Below are positions 50,706 to 61,700 of a stretch of DNA of 64,000 nucleotides, piece by piece. The stretch is from Mantamonas sphyraenae (taxonomy: Eukaryota; CRuMs; Mantamonadidae): positions 62,001 through 126,000 of the forward strand of contig JAPMXV010000057.1 of the NCBI GenBank assembly GCA_026936335.1, written 5' to 3'. The notes under the pieces are model-generated. The model was given only the letters and a program-made list of their open reading frames with translations. It did no database searches and had not been told where the DNA came from. Position numbers and translations under genes: made by a program. The stretch's first letter is position 1, and every line of letters starts with the position of its first letter.

Positions 50706-52040
50706 ATGTCCAGCCGCAAACACAAGTACATGACCCGATTGGCCAAGGCCACCCATGGTGTGTGGGACGACGCAGGCACACGCGACAATGTCACACAGTC
50801 TGCAGACACCGGCAACGAGCCACACGGCTCCATGAAACGTCCGCGTCCAGAGGAAAACGAGGTGTCTGACGATCCGCTCGAAATGGGTGACGAAGATCCT
50901 GAGGAGGTGCACGTCGTGCCTCTTCGCCATCGCTCGACCCTGAGCGTGCCGGAGCTCACAGATCTCTTTCTGGGGCTGGAGACACATCCGATGCTGTCGT
51001 CCACGACATGGAATACGCTACATGCAGATTATGACGACGGCTTTGTGTTTGCGGAAGCGTTTGCGCCGGAACGCAAGAGGGTGGGTGCGAGTCAGGATTC
51101 TTCCTCGTCCGCAGCGCCCGATCCCACGTTGCAAAGCATGGCACAGTTCGAAAACGTGTACAGCAGTGTGTTGCATTCCCAGGTGCCCTCCATCACATCG
51201 CTTCTGGCCAGCACCGACCATAACTATGGTGGACGGGAGATGCCGATGGCCAGGCAGGGCACGGTACAGCCACATGAAGGGGTGCAACACACAAACACGC
51301 CTGTCCGTAGCCTGCTTCATGCAGTTGAAAGGCCACACACGATCGCTGGTCTCGAGAGAGACGAAGATGGACGCATGGTATTGCCTCGGAAGCCGTGTGA
51401 GACGCTGGACTACTGCTCGTGTTGTCACTCGTCCAAGAAGGTCACCCTCCTGTGCCTGGCAGGTCTTGTGTTGTATCCCCATTTGAGCGTGGTGGTGGAC
51501 AGCTGGGGCACGTGTGCCAACGTGACGGACATGTGTCGGGTGGAGGTCTTGGACGACCATGTTTACATGAGTATGCACAAAGGCCAGTTGGAGCTCGTGG
51601 GGGGATTCGTACGCCAACAGAGTCGTATGTACGTGATTGGGTTTGATGCAAAGAGCAAAAAGGCCAGCAAGCGGCACTGGAGGCTGAGAAAGCGCAGGAA
51701 GCGGTTCTACGACGACGACGACGACGACGACGACCAGGACCAGGATACAGAGGCCAAGAGGGAAATGGAAAGGGCCTCGGATACGATGCATCGAACCATG
51801 AGGCGACTGCGGGACGACAACACCGGGTTTGATTACGATGGCTCGTCAGAACACACCTCCATCGATCTGGAAAACCTGGCCAGAGCACTCGACCACACAG
51901 GGTGGCCTGAGCGAGCGGCCCTGATACGTGAAGTGGCAACAGAGATGCTTGCGCTCCGAGACGTGGTGGATGAGCAAGAAAGGGGAGAAAGTGACAAAGA
52001 CGAATCTGAAGACAGCGAATCGGAAGATGAGGCTGCGTGA
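50706..52040 (+). CDS. Orphan protein with acidic tail, single exon
   Basis: The frame codes 444 residues and I do not recognise it. The N-terminal third is polar with acidic patches. The middle has a compact Cys-rich segment, LDYCSCCHSSKKVTLLCLAG, followed by a hydrophobic LVLYPHLSVVVDSW and further beta-like strands (DHVYMSMHKGQLELVGGFV). After that comes a basic stretch (HWRLRKRRKRF), a poly-Asp run and a Glu/Asp/Ser-rich tail. The basic and acidic runs would suit a nuclear or nucleolar protein, but this is a guess. It is followed 43 bases later by PSMG1 on the same strand, across a short CA repeat. Confidence 0.6.
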   Translation: MSSRKHKYMTRLAKATHGVWDDAGTRDNVTQSADTGNEPHGSMKRPRPEENEVSDDPLEMGDEDPEEVHVVPLRHRSTLSVPELTDLFLGLETHPMLSSTTWNTLHADYDDGFVFAEAFAPERKRVGASQDSSSSAAPDPTLQSMAQFENVYSSVLHSQVPSITSLLASTDHNYGGREMPMARQGTVQPHEGVQHTNTPVRSLLHAVERPHTIAGLERDEDGRMVLPRKPCETLDYCSCCHSSKKVTLLCLAGLVLYPHLSVVVDSWGTCANVTDMCRVEVLDDHVYMSMHKGQLELVGGFVRQQSRMYVIGFDAKSKKASKRHWRLRKRRKRFYDDDDDDDDQDQDTEAKREMERASDTMHRTMRRLRDDNTGFDYDGSSEHTSIDLENLARALDHTGWPERAALIREVATEMLALRDVVDEQERGESDKDESEDSESEDEAA

Positions 52041-52083
52041 TGTCAACCACGACAAATCAACACACACACACACACATCCATCC

Positions 52084-53099
52084 ATGACATCGTTGCAAAC
52101 TCCATTGCGCGTGGTTGACGATGACGCGTGGGACGAGGAATACGACGGCGAACGAGAGGAGGTTGCGCAACCGGAGCTGAGTTGGGCTGTGGAACTGCAG
52201 GCGCCCACGCCAACGGTGAAACAACTGCTGGTGTGCACAACCAAGGCAGCTTCAAGCCTGATGCACGCATACTTCAAGGACGATCTGGTGCTGGTGGGCT
52301 CCATTTCGCTTCAGGATGTGAGCGTGGAGCACGGAGACAAGCCGGACATCAACGCCGCCACCTGCGGCCTCTACACGCTTGACTCGGCCGGAGGCGACGA
52401 CATTTCCTCGGGAGGCACTGGCACTCTGCTGGCTCTGCTGCAGTACGATGTGTCCGAGGACCAGAGCAACGTGTTTGCCAAGCAGCTGGTGGAAGCCGTG
52501 GCGACGGAATCGTGCGTTGCGCTGCGCCCTTTCCCCCCCCCCTCTGCGTTCCGACTGCACACACCCATGCACACAGTTGCTCACACACCCACTCCTCTTC
52601 CAATGGACCACACCACAGCGTCACCGTTCTCACCACCATCCCTGATTTTGCGTACAAGCCACCCGTGCACGGCGAAGAGGCCTCGTTTGGCGAGCTCACC
52701 ACAGGCTTCCTGCGCGTGCTCCACACAGGCACCTACTTTGATGACGACAAACGCAGCCAGGTATGTTGCCACATGCACAGCAGTGCAATGACATGTCCCT
52801 GCACCCTCACACACTTACACACTTTCACTCGCATACAGTTTTGCGACAGTCTGGAGTCACCCAACATGCTCACTGGCCCCAGTGCGTCCTTGCTCACCCG
52901 TTGTTTGATCAACAGCGTGCCCTGTGCGGTGTACGTGAGCGTGGAGGACCGCAGGTTGCTCAACGTCGACACCCTCGTCGCCCTACAGCCCGTCCTGGAT
53001 GCCCTCGGGTACCAGAGCAAGCAGAAGGACATTGGACAGGCGTACAGCGATGTCCTACGTTCCATGCGCACTCGAGTGCTGTCCTCCTTGTACCTGTAA
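52084..53099 (+). CDS. PSMG1: Proteasome assembly chaperone 1 (PSMG1/PAC1), 3 exons
   Basis: Exons 52084-52511, 52619-52760 and 52839-53099 give 276 residues; donors GTGCGT and GTATGT, acceptors CAG, phases closed. The fold is suggested by strands KQLLVCTTKAASSLMHAYF, VLVGSISLQDV and SVTVLTTIPDFAYKP. Near the C terminus ESPNMLTGPSASLLTRCLI and CAVYVSVEDRRLLNVDTLVALQPVLD follow the PAC1 pattern, where a P-N motif precedes a helix and a Tyr-containing strand. With PSMG2, PAC1 helps assemble the proteasome alpha ring. The N-terminal acidic stretch is short. Assignment is reasonably good although the family diverges quickly. Confidence 0.72.
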
Positions 53100-53225
53100 T
53101 CCAAGTACGGCTTCGATTCATTCTCTCCATTCTCATTTGATCCCCATCCCCTCCCCCCCTCGCCTGTCCAAATCCCCTCTTTCTGTTGGTGTGCACATGC
53201 ACACAAGTTGTGTCTTCTTGACGAG

Positions 53226-53948
53226 TCACTGTGCCCCTGTGGCTGTGTCGAGGAGGGTGCGGATCTCGCGAATGGTCGCCATACTGGCAAGCCTGTTCTC
53301 CTCGCCTGTGAGCTGCTTGAACAGCTTCTCCTGTCCCCATTCACTCCATGAATTCTGCGCTGCCTTGTGTTCCATCCTCAGGATCCAGTCTTGAAGGTAT
53401 TTGGAAATAAGCTCCAGCGATTCCTTGTCCGTCTCATCCGTCACTTTGATGTCCGTCAGCGTCTCCACAATCTCTTGGTTCATCTCCTGTGTGGAGTGCC
53501 ATGCGTGCCATGCGTAGTACGTGTGTGTGTGCGTGTTTGTTGTGTGTTGTGTGTCCCCTGTCAGCGTTCCGCTGTGTTTGTGCGCTTCCCCTCGCTCGCG
53601 AGGGAAGCTTTGCCCACACACTTTCCTCACAACGACGCCTCTCTACAGCCACCCAGGCAGATGTGACGCTTGCGGTTGGTGCAAGGACTGCCGTGGTGCA
53701 TTGCAGTCCCAACCCGCTCATCCACTCACCTGAAACTCGCGGTATGTCTCGCCCATGCCCGTGGAAAGGCTGGCTGAGAACAGAGGCATGGCCGTCTCCA
53801 CCATGGACTTGACCTCCGTCAACACCCTCTGCACTCGTTCATCATCGCTGCTGCGTTCCTCCACTGCCGCCAACAACGCCTCAAAGATGTCCTGCGTGTG
53901 GCAATCCGCCACGTCAAAGTAGTGCCCCTGTGTGTCCTCGCTGCTCAT
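53226..53948 (-). CDS. Small helical protein, unknown, 2 exons
   Basis: Exons 53948-53730 and 53486-53226 (GTGAGT donor, CAG acceptor, phase 0) give 159 residues. The chain seems to be almost all alpha-helical and acidic, with amphipathic stretches such as IFEALLAAVEERSSDDERVQ and SLELISKYLQDWILRMEHKA. There is no signal peptide or membrane span. I recognise no family. It converges with PSMG1, the stop codons being about 126 bases apart. Confidence 0.55.
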
Positions 53949-54171
53949 CTCTCCAGGCTGTTTGCACAAGTTTGCGTTTGGCCCCACACCCGCACCACAG
54001 TCACACACACATACCCACATGCACACTCAAGTGCATTGGCAACCCCAAATGGCAATCACAAACACGGACAACAACACCCATCCATCCATTCTCCCATGCG
54101 ATGTGTGGTCTTCATTCTCTTCTCAACGGCTGCTTTGATGCCTCTGCGTCAAAACAACGCTCCGCATTCGC

Positions 54172-54693
54172 CTACTCGCTGATCTGGACCTTTGTCGTGT
54201 CACTGTAGGGTTTGACATCTGCCTCTGGATGGCTGGGTTGGATGTCTGTGTCGAGGAGGTCGGCGACGATGGACGGGTGCTTGCAGACAATGACCGGGCA
54301 CGGGGCCGACTTCATCAATTTGTCGATCACACTGCTGTGGAGGATGTTGGAGAGCAAACCCCGCTTGAGCTGAGCACATACAATGTAATCGATGTCCTCC
54401 TGCTTGGCCACCTCGCACAGCTGCTCGTCCACAGGCTCGGGAAAGGCTTCGCGAATCTCACACTCCGAGTCGACCCCGTCTTGCGTCAGCCGCCAGCGGA
54501 TTTCGTCCATCAGTTCCACAAACACGCTCATTTCCTTTTCCGTGGCCGAACTCATCTGCATGTCTTCGTACTGCATCACAGGCACCACCTGCATCACCAG
54601 CATCGAGTCCCCAGGACGCATCAGAGACAACGCGTCTTCCACCGCATAGTGTGACTCTCGGCTCCCATTGACTGCCACAAGGAAGCGGCTCAT
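54172..54693 (-). CDS. Universal stress protein (UspA) domain protein
   Basis: This is a single exon of 173 residues from the ATG at 54693. It opens with the first Usp strand, MSRFLVAVNGSRESHYAVEDAL, an ATP-type nucleotide-binding start (V-x-V-N/D-x-S). The family core follows with DIDYIVCAQLKRG and, near the end, LHSSVIDKLMKSAPCPVIV, the usual S..D.L....CPV.VV ending. The typical G-2x-G-9x-G(S/T) loop is only partly kept (LKRGLLSNILHSSV), so ATP binding is uncertain. Eukaryotic Usp proteins are common in plants, protists and some animals. An 86-base interval separates its start from the divergent small gene at 54780. Confidence 0.85.
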   Translation of the reverse strand: MSRFLVAVNGSRESHYAVEDALSLMRPGDSMLVMQVVPVMQYEDMQMSSATEKEMSVFVELMDEIRWRLTQDGVDSECEIREAFPEPVDEQLCEVAKQEDIDYIVCAQLKRGLLSNILHSSVIDKLMKSAPCPVIVCKHPSIVADLLDTDIQPSHPEADVKPYSDTTKVQISE

Positions 54694-54779
54694 GAGGGAA
54701 GGGAGGGTTGGTTGGTTGGGGGAGAGGGGATTTGGGGGTGAAAGGAGGACGAGGGTGTTGCTTTGGGTCGGCCACGGCA

Positions 54780-55152
54780 ATGACTCACAGAAGCATCCTT
54801 TGGACTGCTGTGGAGCTTCGTGGCCTGGCGAGGAGGATACCACACGCAAAGGAGGCTCGCAGACTGCGTCGTATGGCCCATGAGATCGAAAAAGTGAGCG
54901 GAGGAGTCTGTGTGTGTGTGTGTGTGGGTTCAATCTCCCTTGCCCTTGCTAACCCCCCTTTCCCCCTTGTTTATGGTCCCACAGCAATCTCGAAACGTGA
55001 CACCAACCTCCGCCAAGAACGAATTGCGTCTGCGTGACATCCATCAATTGGGCAGAAGGGTTGTCCAAGGCGTGTATTCACGCTGGCAGAAGCGAGACGC
55101 TGATGGGGTCTTTGTTCGACGCCGCTCCCCCCAGAGCAGCAGCAACGACTGA
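54780..55152 (+). CDS. Small basic protein, unknown, 2 exons
   Basis: Exons 54780-54893 and 54985-55152 (GTGAGC donor, CAG acceptor, phase 0) give 93 residues. The chain is helical and very basic: ELRGLARRIPHAKEARRLRR, then LRLRDIHQLGRRVVQGVYSR. The first exon begins MTHRSILWTAVELRGL. The length and basic helices recall small mitochondrial assembly factors, but a clear LYR or CX9C motif is missing, so I do not assign it. The 3' end faces the membrane-protein gene at 55190, only 37 bases away. Confidence 0.45.
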
Positions 55153-55189
55153 AATGAAAACGTTTACATTTTTTTGGCTTCCAACTGTG

Positions 55190-55861
55190 TCACAGGTTCT
55201 CATCCATCTCAAACAGCATCGTGTAGTGTCTCCTGCGTTCACGCTCGCGAAGGACTTCGTTGACAACGCCGCTGAGGAGGCCGACCACCACTCCAATGGG
55301 CAACAAGTCCATCTCCATCTGCTTCATGCGTCTGCTGCGCAACCCTGCGTCCTCCACATCCAATGCACCAAACAGCAGGCCGTACACACAGCCCAGGACT
55401 GTGGACGTCACGGCCACGAGGGCCACCTGGACGGGCGATTTCACAAGCGGTTCAAACTCGTAGCTGGGGCAAAAGCAGGTGAAGTAGCCCATGTTGAGGA
55501 ATTCCGTGAGGGTAAAGATGACGCTGAACGACAGGGAGCTGCCGAGAAAGGCAAAGAACACCGTCTTTGTGCCCGGGGAAATCGACCGCGCGTCGACAAC
55601 AAAACAGCCCACGGCGCTCAGCAGGACGATGATGGCAAAGACCAACACCGCCAAACGACGCCAACTTGACTCGTAGGTCGCACCGCATGTGGATCGCCAC
55701 ATGAGAGAGGCACCCATGGAGACGAGGGAAAGGCCAAACAGCACCGCAAAGATCGCACTGTGGCTGATTTCCATCAACGAACTGGCAATCATTTCACCCA
55801 CCCCCACCGCAATCAAAGCGCCCCACAGGCCGCTGATGAGGATTCGTCCTCCCAGCTGCAT
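55190..55861 (-). CDS. Orphan multi-pass membrane protein
   Basis: A single exon of 223 residues from the ATG at 55861; an upstream ATG at 55915 is possible. Six hydrophobic segments are visible, for example ILISGLWGALIAVGVGEMI, AIFAVLFGLSLVSMGASL, LAVLVFAIIVLLSAVGCFVV, FAFLGSSLSFSVIFTL, VALVAVTSTVLGCVYGLLFG and LLPIGVVVGLLSGVV. Between spans 4 and 5 lies a Cys-containing loop (GYFTCFCPSYEFEPL). The C terminus is charged (RERERRRHYTMLFEMDENL). I recognise no family; a transporter or an ER protein is possible. Its start lies 68 bases from the Ku80 stop on the same strand. Confidence 0.6.
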   Translation of the reverse strand: MQLGGRILISGLWGALIAVGVGEMIASSLMEISHSAIFAVLFGLSLVSMGASLMWRSTCGATYESSWRRLAVLVFAIIVLLSAVGCFVVDARSISPGTKTVFFAFLGSSLSFSVIFTLTEFLNMGYFTCFCPSYEFEPLVKSPVQVALVAVTSTVLGCVYGLLFGALDVEDAGLRSRRMKQMEMDLLPIGVVVGLLSGVVNEVLRERERRRHYTMLFEMDENL

Positions 55862-55929
55862 GTGTGAGGGGGAGGGGGGGGGCGGTTTGAGTTGGCACCA
55901 TCTGGGCATCATCACTGTGAAGGTGCTCT

Positions 55930-58665
55930 CTATTCGATCATGCCAAACAGATCCTCCTCGTCTGCATCTGCACCGGTGTCCTTCGCACTGCTCTGTTCCT
56001 CCTCCATGGCATCCTTGGCGTCTCCGGCCAGAAAGGCAGCACTGGCCTCTGCGCTGACATCGGAATCGTCCGTTTCTGCGCTGCTGATCAGAGACACCTT
56101 TGCCTCGACAACCATGGTCCAGAAACCCGACTTGCGTCCCGTGCTAAAGGTCCTCTTGAGCTCTCGCAGAAAGGCATTGAAGCTGGCCGCCTCCATGTTC
56201 ATCAGGCAGCCCTTGCGCAATGCCTGCAGGCACTCCAATGCCTTGCCATACATGCGGTCCTTCACACTGCGCTCCACCAGGCTCTGCACCAACGCCTGCA
56301 TCTGCTCAATGGCAGTTTCCACAAAGTCACCGTCCCGTCGCTCCAGCATTGCCTCAAAGTCCTCGACTGGCGTGGTCTGCGACACGTGATCAGCCTTTCC
56401 CTTTTCCAGATCGCCGATCTTCAGCATGGAAGACGAGGACGACGAGGACGAAGACGTGCTCGTTGTCATGCTGGCCAGCTGCGCTTCGTCCATGTCATCG
56501 CCATGGCCCACCTTTTGCCGTTTGCTGCTCTGAGCCTCAACCTCCATTGCTGATGACGATGATGATGATGAACTGCTGCGCACATCCTTCTCGCCCTGAG
56601 GCAGCAAACGCACTTCAGAGGCTTGGTCGCTGTCCTTCCAGTACCTGCGCTTGTGTGACTGCTCCTCACGCACCTGCTGTTTGACGGGAAAGGCGTTGGC
56701 AAACCGCTCGAGCTGTGCCTTGGCTTCCTGGAGCATCTCTTCATCCGGACGGCTGTACGACGCAATGTACGGGTCCAATTGAGGCAGAGGTTCGTCGGGC
56801 TTCATGGCACGATGGTGCAGACACTGGTAAAAGTGCTGGAGGACCGGGTTGAACGTCTCACGCACACGCAGCTGTTCGTCCACGTCCCCGTCCTCATCCA
56901 CAGGCTGCAAATCCATGGCATGGATGAGTTCTTCGGCCGCTGCCATCTGATCGATGGTGGGTGGCTCGTACGAGGCGTCGCCCTGGCCAAACGGCTCAAA
57001 TGTGTACGAGCGCAGATCCTCCGAGTAGGGCAGCGAGTTGAAGAACAGACACTCGTAGTCCGGTTTGATGTGTGGCCACATGAGACCCAACACAGGATGG
57101 TCGCTCTTGTCCGTTTTTACCCAACGCACAATGGCTACGTGATCCAACTCGGCCATGGCGTGGATGAGCGCACTGACAGCCTGTTCCGCCTCCCCGTTGC
57201 CCTCCTCGGGCACAAAGCAGTAGCATTCGCCCATAAAGTGGTGCCTTTTGATGGCTTTCATGGGCGAAAAGAACAACAACTGCATGCCCTTGTTGTCCTG
57301 GAAGTGCATGGCATCCACATCGGCCTGGCTCATCGGCACCAACTCCTTGCCGTAGTAGTACCCCTTTACCTTTTCACTTGCATCCAAGGGTGTCTTGGAT
57401 GCATCGCTGGCCACGTAGTACACCCTGTCACGCGTCACCTTGGCACTGCTGCTCGCATCGGCTTCCAGTGCTGGCTTGCTCAGTTTCTTCATCGTCGGAA
57501 ACTTGGCTGTGGATGTCTTCACATACCCCTGCACGGGCAACCCGACGTTGGGTCCAATGCTCAGCATGCCCGAGAACGCAGGGCGTTGCAGCACACTCTT
57601 CATGCGCAGGCTGGAGATGATCTCGATGGCCTCCGTGCAGGCAATCACCTGCCCGTTCACCTTGCTGACCATCTCGTGCAGCAGCGCTTCGTTGTCAATC
57701 TTGGCCTGCGGTTTGTCCACAGGCACCTTGGCCGACTCTTCGTCATCCACGTCCGTAAAATCGAGGCCGCTGCGGACGGTTGTCGTTGTGGTGTAAAAAG
57801 AGGCGAGTCAGGCTTCGTATCCAGCACAGCGGACACCCGGGGCAATGTGCGTGCACTTACATCACATTGACAGAAAAGTCCAGTTCCACCATTTTGTCCA
57901 GTACCTGCTTGAGATCCTGCGGCGCGTCCACTGGCGAGGCGGCGTCGGTGATCAGGAACACACGCTTTTGGTACTGCCTCTTCTCTGTGCGCTCGATGAT
58001 CATGTGCACAGCCACCACCAGGGCGTCCACCACTGCGGTGTCATCAAGCAGTGTGCACCATGACGTGTTTATGTGTGTCCAGGCCGTGTGTGAGGTGCAT
58101 GCCGGCGGCGTGTTTGTGCGCGAAGGCGAGGGTCAGAAAAAGTCGACGCAAAACGACTCGCTCACCCATCACCAGGCCTCCACAGCGTGTGTGCCCTGCC
58201 TCTCACACCCTGGTTCCAAACATACAGTCTCCTACATGGCCGCACTGCTGTTCCTCCGGGATGGTGGGGATGGATTTGAGCAGATCCAGGGTGGGTTTGG
58301 CAATCGGCGCGTGCACAACCACGTTGTCGTACCCGGAATCGTCCAACGGGTTGTCCTTGTCTGCAACAACACACCCGCATGCGTGTGAGCGTGTGGACAC
58401 ACACACACACACACACCCATACCCACGCACCCGCAGGTTCTTTCCATCTCCCTCCCTGCTCCAGGGGCAATCACTCACTGTGTGTGCCAAACAACACGAC
58501 CCCGATCTCGTCCTGCTTGGTAAACATGAGCTTCTGCTGGATGAGCATGTAGCACGCCTTGAGCGCATGGTCCAAACGGGTGGGGGACACCCCTTGCATC
58601 ATGCTGGAGCTCACATCCACCACCAGCACCGCTGCCTCCTTGGTCGGCTTCTTCTTGGCCGGCAT
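55930..58665 (-). CDS. XRCC5: Ku80 (XRCC5), DNA end-binding subunit for non-homologous end joining, 4 exons
   Basis: Exons 58665-58479, 58360-58226, 58032-57861 and 57769-55930 give 777 residues. The N-terminal vWA domain starts with AAVLVVDVSSSM, which keeps a MIDAS-like DxSxS that most Ku80 proteins have lost. It continues with GVVLFGTHNKDN and DLVDALVVAVHMIIERTEK. The Ku core has KGYYYGKELVPMSQ, GMQLLFFSP, HHFMGECYCFVP and YTFEPFGQG. After a Ser-rich linker a helical C-terminal domain follows (SLVERSVKDRMYGKALECLQALR), and the last residues EEDLFGMIE resemble the short acidic-hydrophobic end of vertebrate Ku80 that binds DNA-PKcs. Ku80 pairs with Ku70. Presence of the tail motif suggests a DNA-PKcs-like partner. 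Identity is firm. Confidence 0.93.
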
Positions 58666-58763
58666 CTCTGTGTTCCTGTTGCATCGCACAGCGCACACAC
58701 ATGCTGACCCATCATCATGATATTGATCCAGCACACATCCGTTCATTGATCCAAATGGGCCCT

Positions 58764-61700
58764 TCAGTACCCTCCATCCCTCCTTGGGGACCCCAACAGC
58801 GACGTGATGTCCTCCTGCAGTGCGCTCAGATCGTGTTCGCTCTCCAGCCTCGCCCCTCGCAACAAGGCATGCACCTCTGCCTGCTCCTTCTGCCTCCTCT
58901 CCCGTTCCCCATCCAACGCCGACCGCAGATTCTGCACTTCCCGCTGCTCCTTGGCCACTTGCTGCGTCGTCACATTCGCCTCCCGTCCCATCCGCTTGTT
59001 CTCCAGTTGCAACGCCCTGTTTTCCCTCTGCAGCTGCTCACACAGCTCCGTCGCTGCGTCCAACTGTGCTGCCAAGTGCACATGCCTGGGTCCCTCGCCA
59101 TCTTCGGAACCGCTGCTGCCGCTGCTGCCACTCCCCATCCCGGCTGCCAATCGCTTCTGCAACTGCTTCACTGTGCCCTCACTCAATGCCAACTGATGCC
59201 TCGCGTCTGCCAGCTGCTGCATGAGAGCTCCCTTTTCCTCCTCGTCGGCCTCATCCAATCCTCCCCTGGCACCAGCCACCGCCAATTCCAGCTCCAGCTC
59301 CTGTGCATGGTCACGCACACGTCGCAGCTCCTCCTGCATGCGTTCCATGCGCTGGTTGTACACCTCGTGTATCTCGTCACGCTCCATGGCGTCTCCACTG
59401 GCCTCCTGTTGGGCCTCCTTCAGCGCAATCGCCAGCTCGTTGCGTTCTTGCTCCAACGCCGCGTATCGTTCGCTCATGTCGCTCATCTGCGAACCCATCC
59501 TGCTCATGCTTGTGTTCAGCAGCGCCTCCTTCTGCTCTGCCGACACCGAACTGACACTGTGTGTGTTTTCCATCTCCCGCACCTGCAGTTCCATCTGGTA
59601 CACCGCCTGCTCCGCTCGATTCACCTCCAGTTCCAACTCGCGCACTCGTGCCTCCAGGTTGCCCACTTCCTCCTGCAGATTCGCCACCTTGGCCATCGCC
59701 GCCTCGCGTTCCCTCGCCACAATCTCGAAATCCGCATCCCTCCGCTTCAGCTCGCTCTCCAACTCCAGCCGCTCCTCCTCTGCACGTCCGCGATATGCTT
59801 CCAGCTCCGCCTGCACGCGTGCCACACCCTCCTGCTTGGCCGTGAGCAACTCTCGCAGCTCTTGCACCTCTTGCGCATTGTTTTCCTGCACCGCCGCCAG
59901 CATCTGCTTGGCTTCGCTCAGCTGCACCCCGCCGTGCTTCACCTCCTTTCGCAACCGCCCGTTCTCCGCTTCCGCTTCGTCTCGTTTGCGTTCCAACTCC
60001 TTCACCTGCCGTCCCAACGCACTCGCCCGCTTGCCACTCTCCTCGCTTTCGGCCCGTGCCTTGTCCAACTCCCCACGCAGTTTGCTCTCGGTGTTGCTTG
60101 CACGCGCTTTGATTTCACCCAACTGTTTCTCTCGCTTGCTTGTCGCCTCCCGGAACTTTTCCTTCAGGTACCGATTCTCCTCGGCCAGCTTTTCCGCCGT
60201 CTCTGCGTCTGCCGTGCTCTTGGCCAACAGTGTCATGCGCTCCCTGTTCATCGACTCCATCTCCGCCTGAAGCTGTCTGTTGAGCTTCTTCAGCGACTCT
60301 GTCTGTTCCTCCAGCGCCGCCTGACGCATTTCCATACGCTGCATCTTCATCGCCTGCTCCCGGTCCGCCTCGTCCAGCATCGTCTTCATCTGCGTACGGA
60401 ATGTGTCGTACTCTTGCGCCACCGCCTCGCCATTACCCTGGGCCACACTCAGCTCGTTCTCCAACCGCTGCAGCTGGCCCCTGCGCCTCTGCCGCCTCCT
60501 TGGCCCTCTCCTCCGCCACCCGTCGCGACTCGGCCGCCGCTGCCGCCCTGTCGCGCAGCAGCTTGTCGATTTGGCCCACCAATCGCTCCGTGTCCTCTTC
60601 TGTGGTGCGACGGTACGCCGCAAAACGTGACCGCATCGTGCGTGCCGCCTCTTCCATGGCTCCCGCGTGCTTCACACTCTCCCCATGGCGTCGTCGCAGC
60701 TTCTGCACCTCCCGTTGCAGGTTGGCAAGCGTCTCCTCCTGCTGCAGCGCACCCGTCCTGCTGCGTGCCAGCGTCTCTTCTGCCTCGGCCTTGTGTCGTC
60801 CCACCTCAGCCTCCAAATCTGCCACCTCAGCCTCCAGCCGCCTGCGTGCACGTTCCTTTTCCTCCACCTTGCGCTCCAAGGCCTCGCGCACCGCTGCCAA
60901 TTCCCGTTCTCCGTTGCTGCGCTGCTCCTTCATCAGTTGCAACTGGCCGCGTGCCGTGTCCTGCAGTGCCAACACGTTGCGTTCTGCGTCTTCCTTCTCT
61001 TGCACATGCATGGCCACACGTGCCTCGTACGTGCTGCGTTCCTTCTTCCGTGAATCCTCCAGGGCAAACACACGCGTGCGCAGACGCGTGCACTCCTCTT
61101 GCAACCCTTCGTTCTCTTTGCTCTCTGCCTCCAGTGCCTCGCGTACACGTTCCATCTCCGCCTGCACCTCACGCACACGTGCCTCCTGGCCCTCCAGCTC
61201 GCCGTGCTCCTCGCGCAGTTCGCTCTCCAGCTTCCCATACTTTTTGCGCCAATTCGCCACCTCGTTCTCCAGCCGCTGCACCTGCATCGCCCAATCCATG
61301 TGTGCCGCGTTGGCTTCGCTTTCACTCTCACTCAACGCCGCCTGCGTCTCGCGCACCAGCTCCCGCAACGATTCGATTTCCTTGCGCGCCTTTTCACGCT
61401 CAAACCGAGCCCCCTGTTCCGCCTCCTCCACGCTGTGTTGCAACACCTTGACCCGATCCGCAAGCTCTTGCCGCTCCTCGCTCAGCGTGTCGTGTTCCTT
61501 CTCGTACGACGCCAACTGGAACTGGGTCGTGCGCAGAGTTGTTTGCAACGTGCTGACCTGCGCCTGCATGCTTGCCATCTGCTCTTCGTACGCCGCCTCG
61601 GCCAGTGCCATCTGTTGCGACACCTCTGCCTCTGTTTCTGCCTGGTGAGTTTCTGCACGCGCCGTCGCTGCCTGCAACTCGGCCAGCGCTTGCTGACCCT

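Noticed and set aside
58701-61451. A 916-residue plus-strand open frame opposite the coiled-coil gene
   Set aside because: It is Leu/Arg/Ser/Pro-rich shadow of the heptad-coding minus strand with no recognisable motif.
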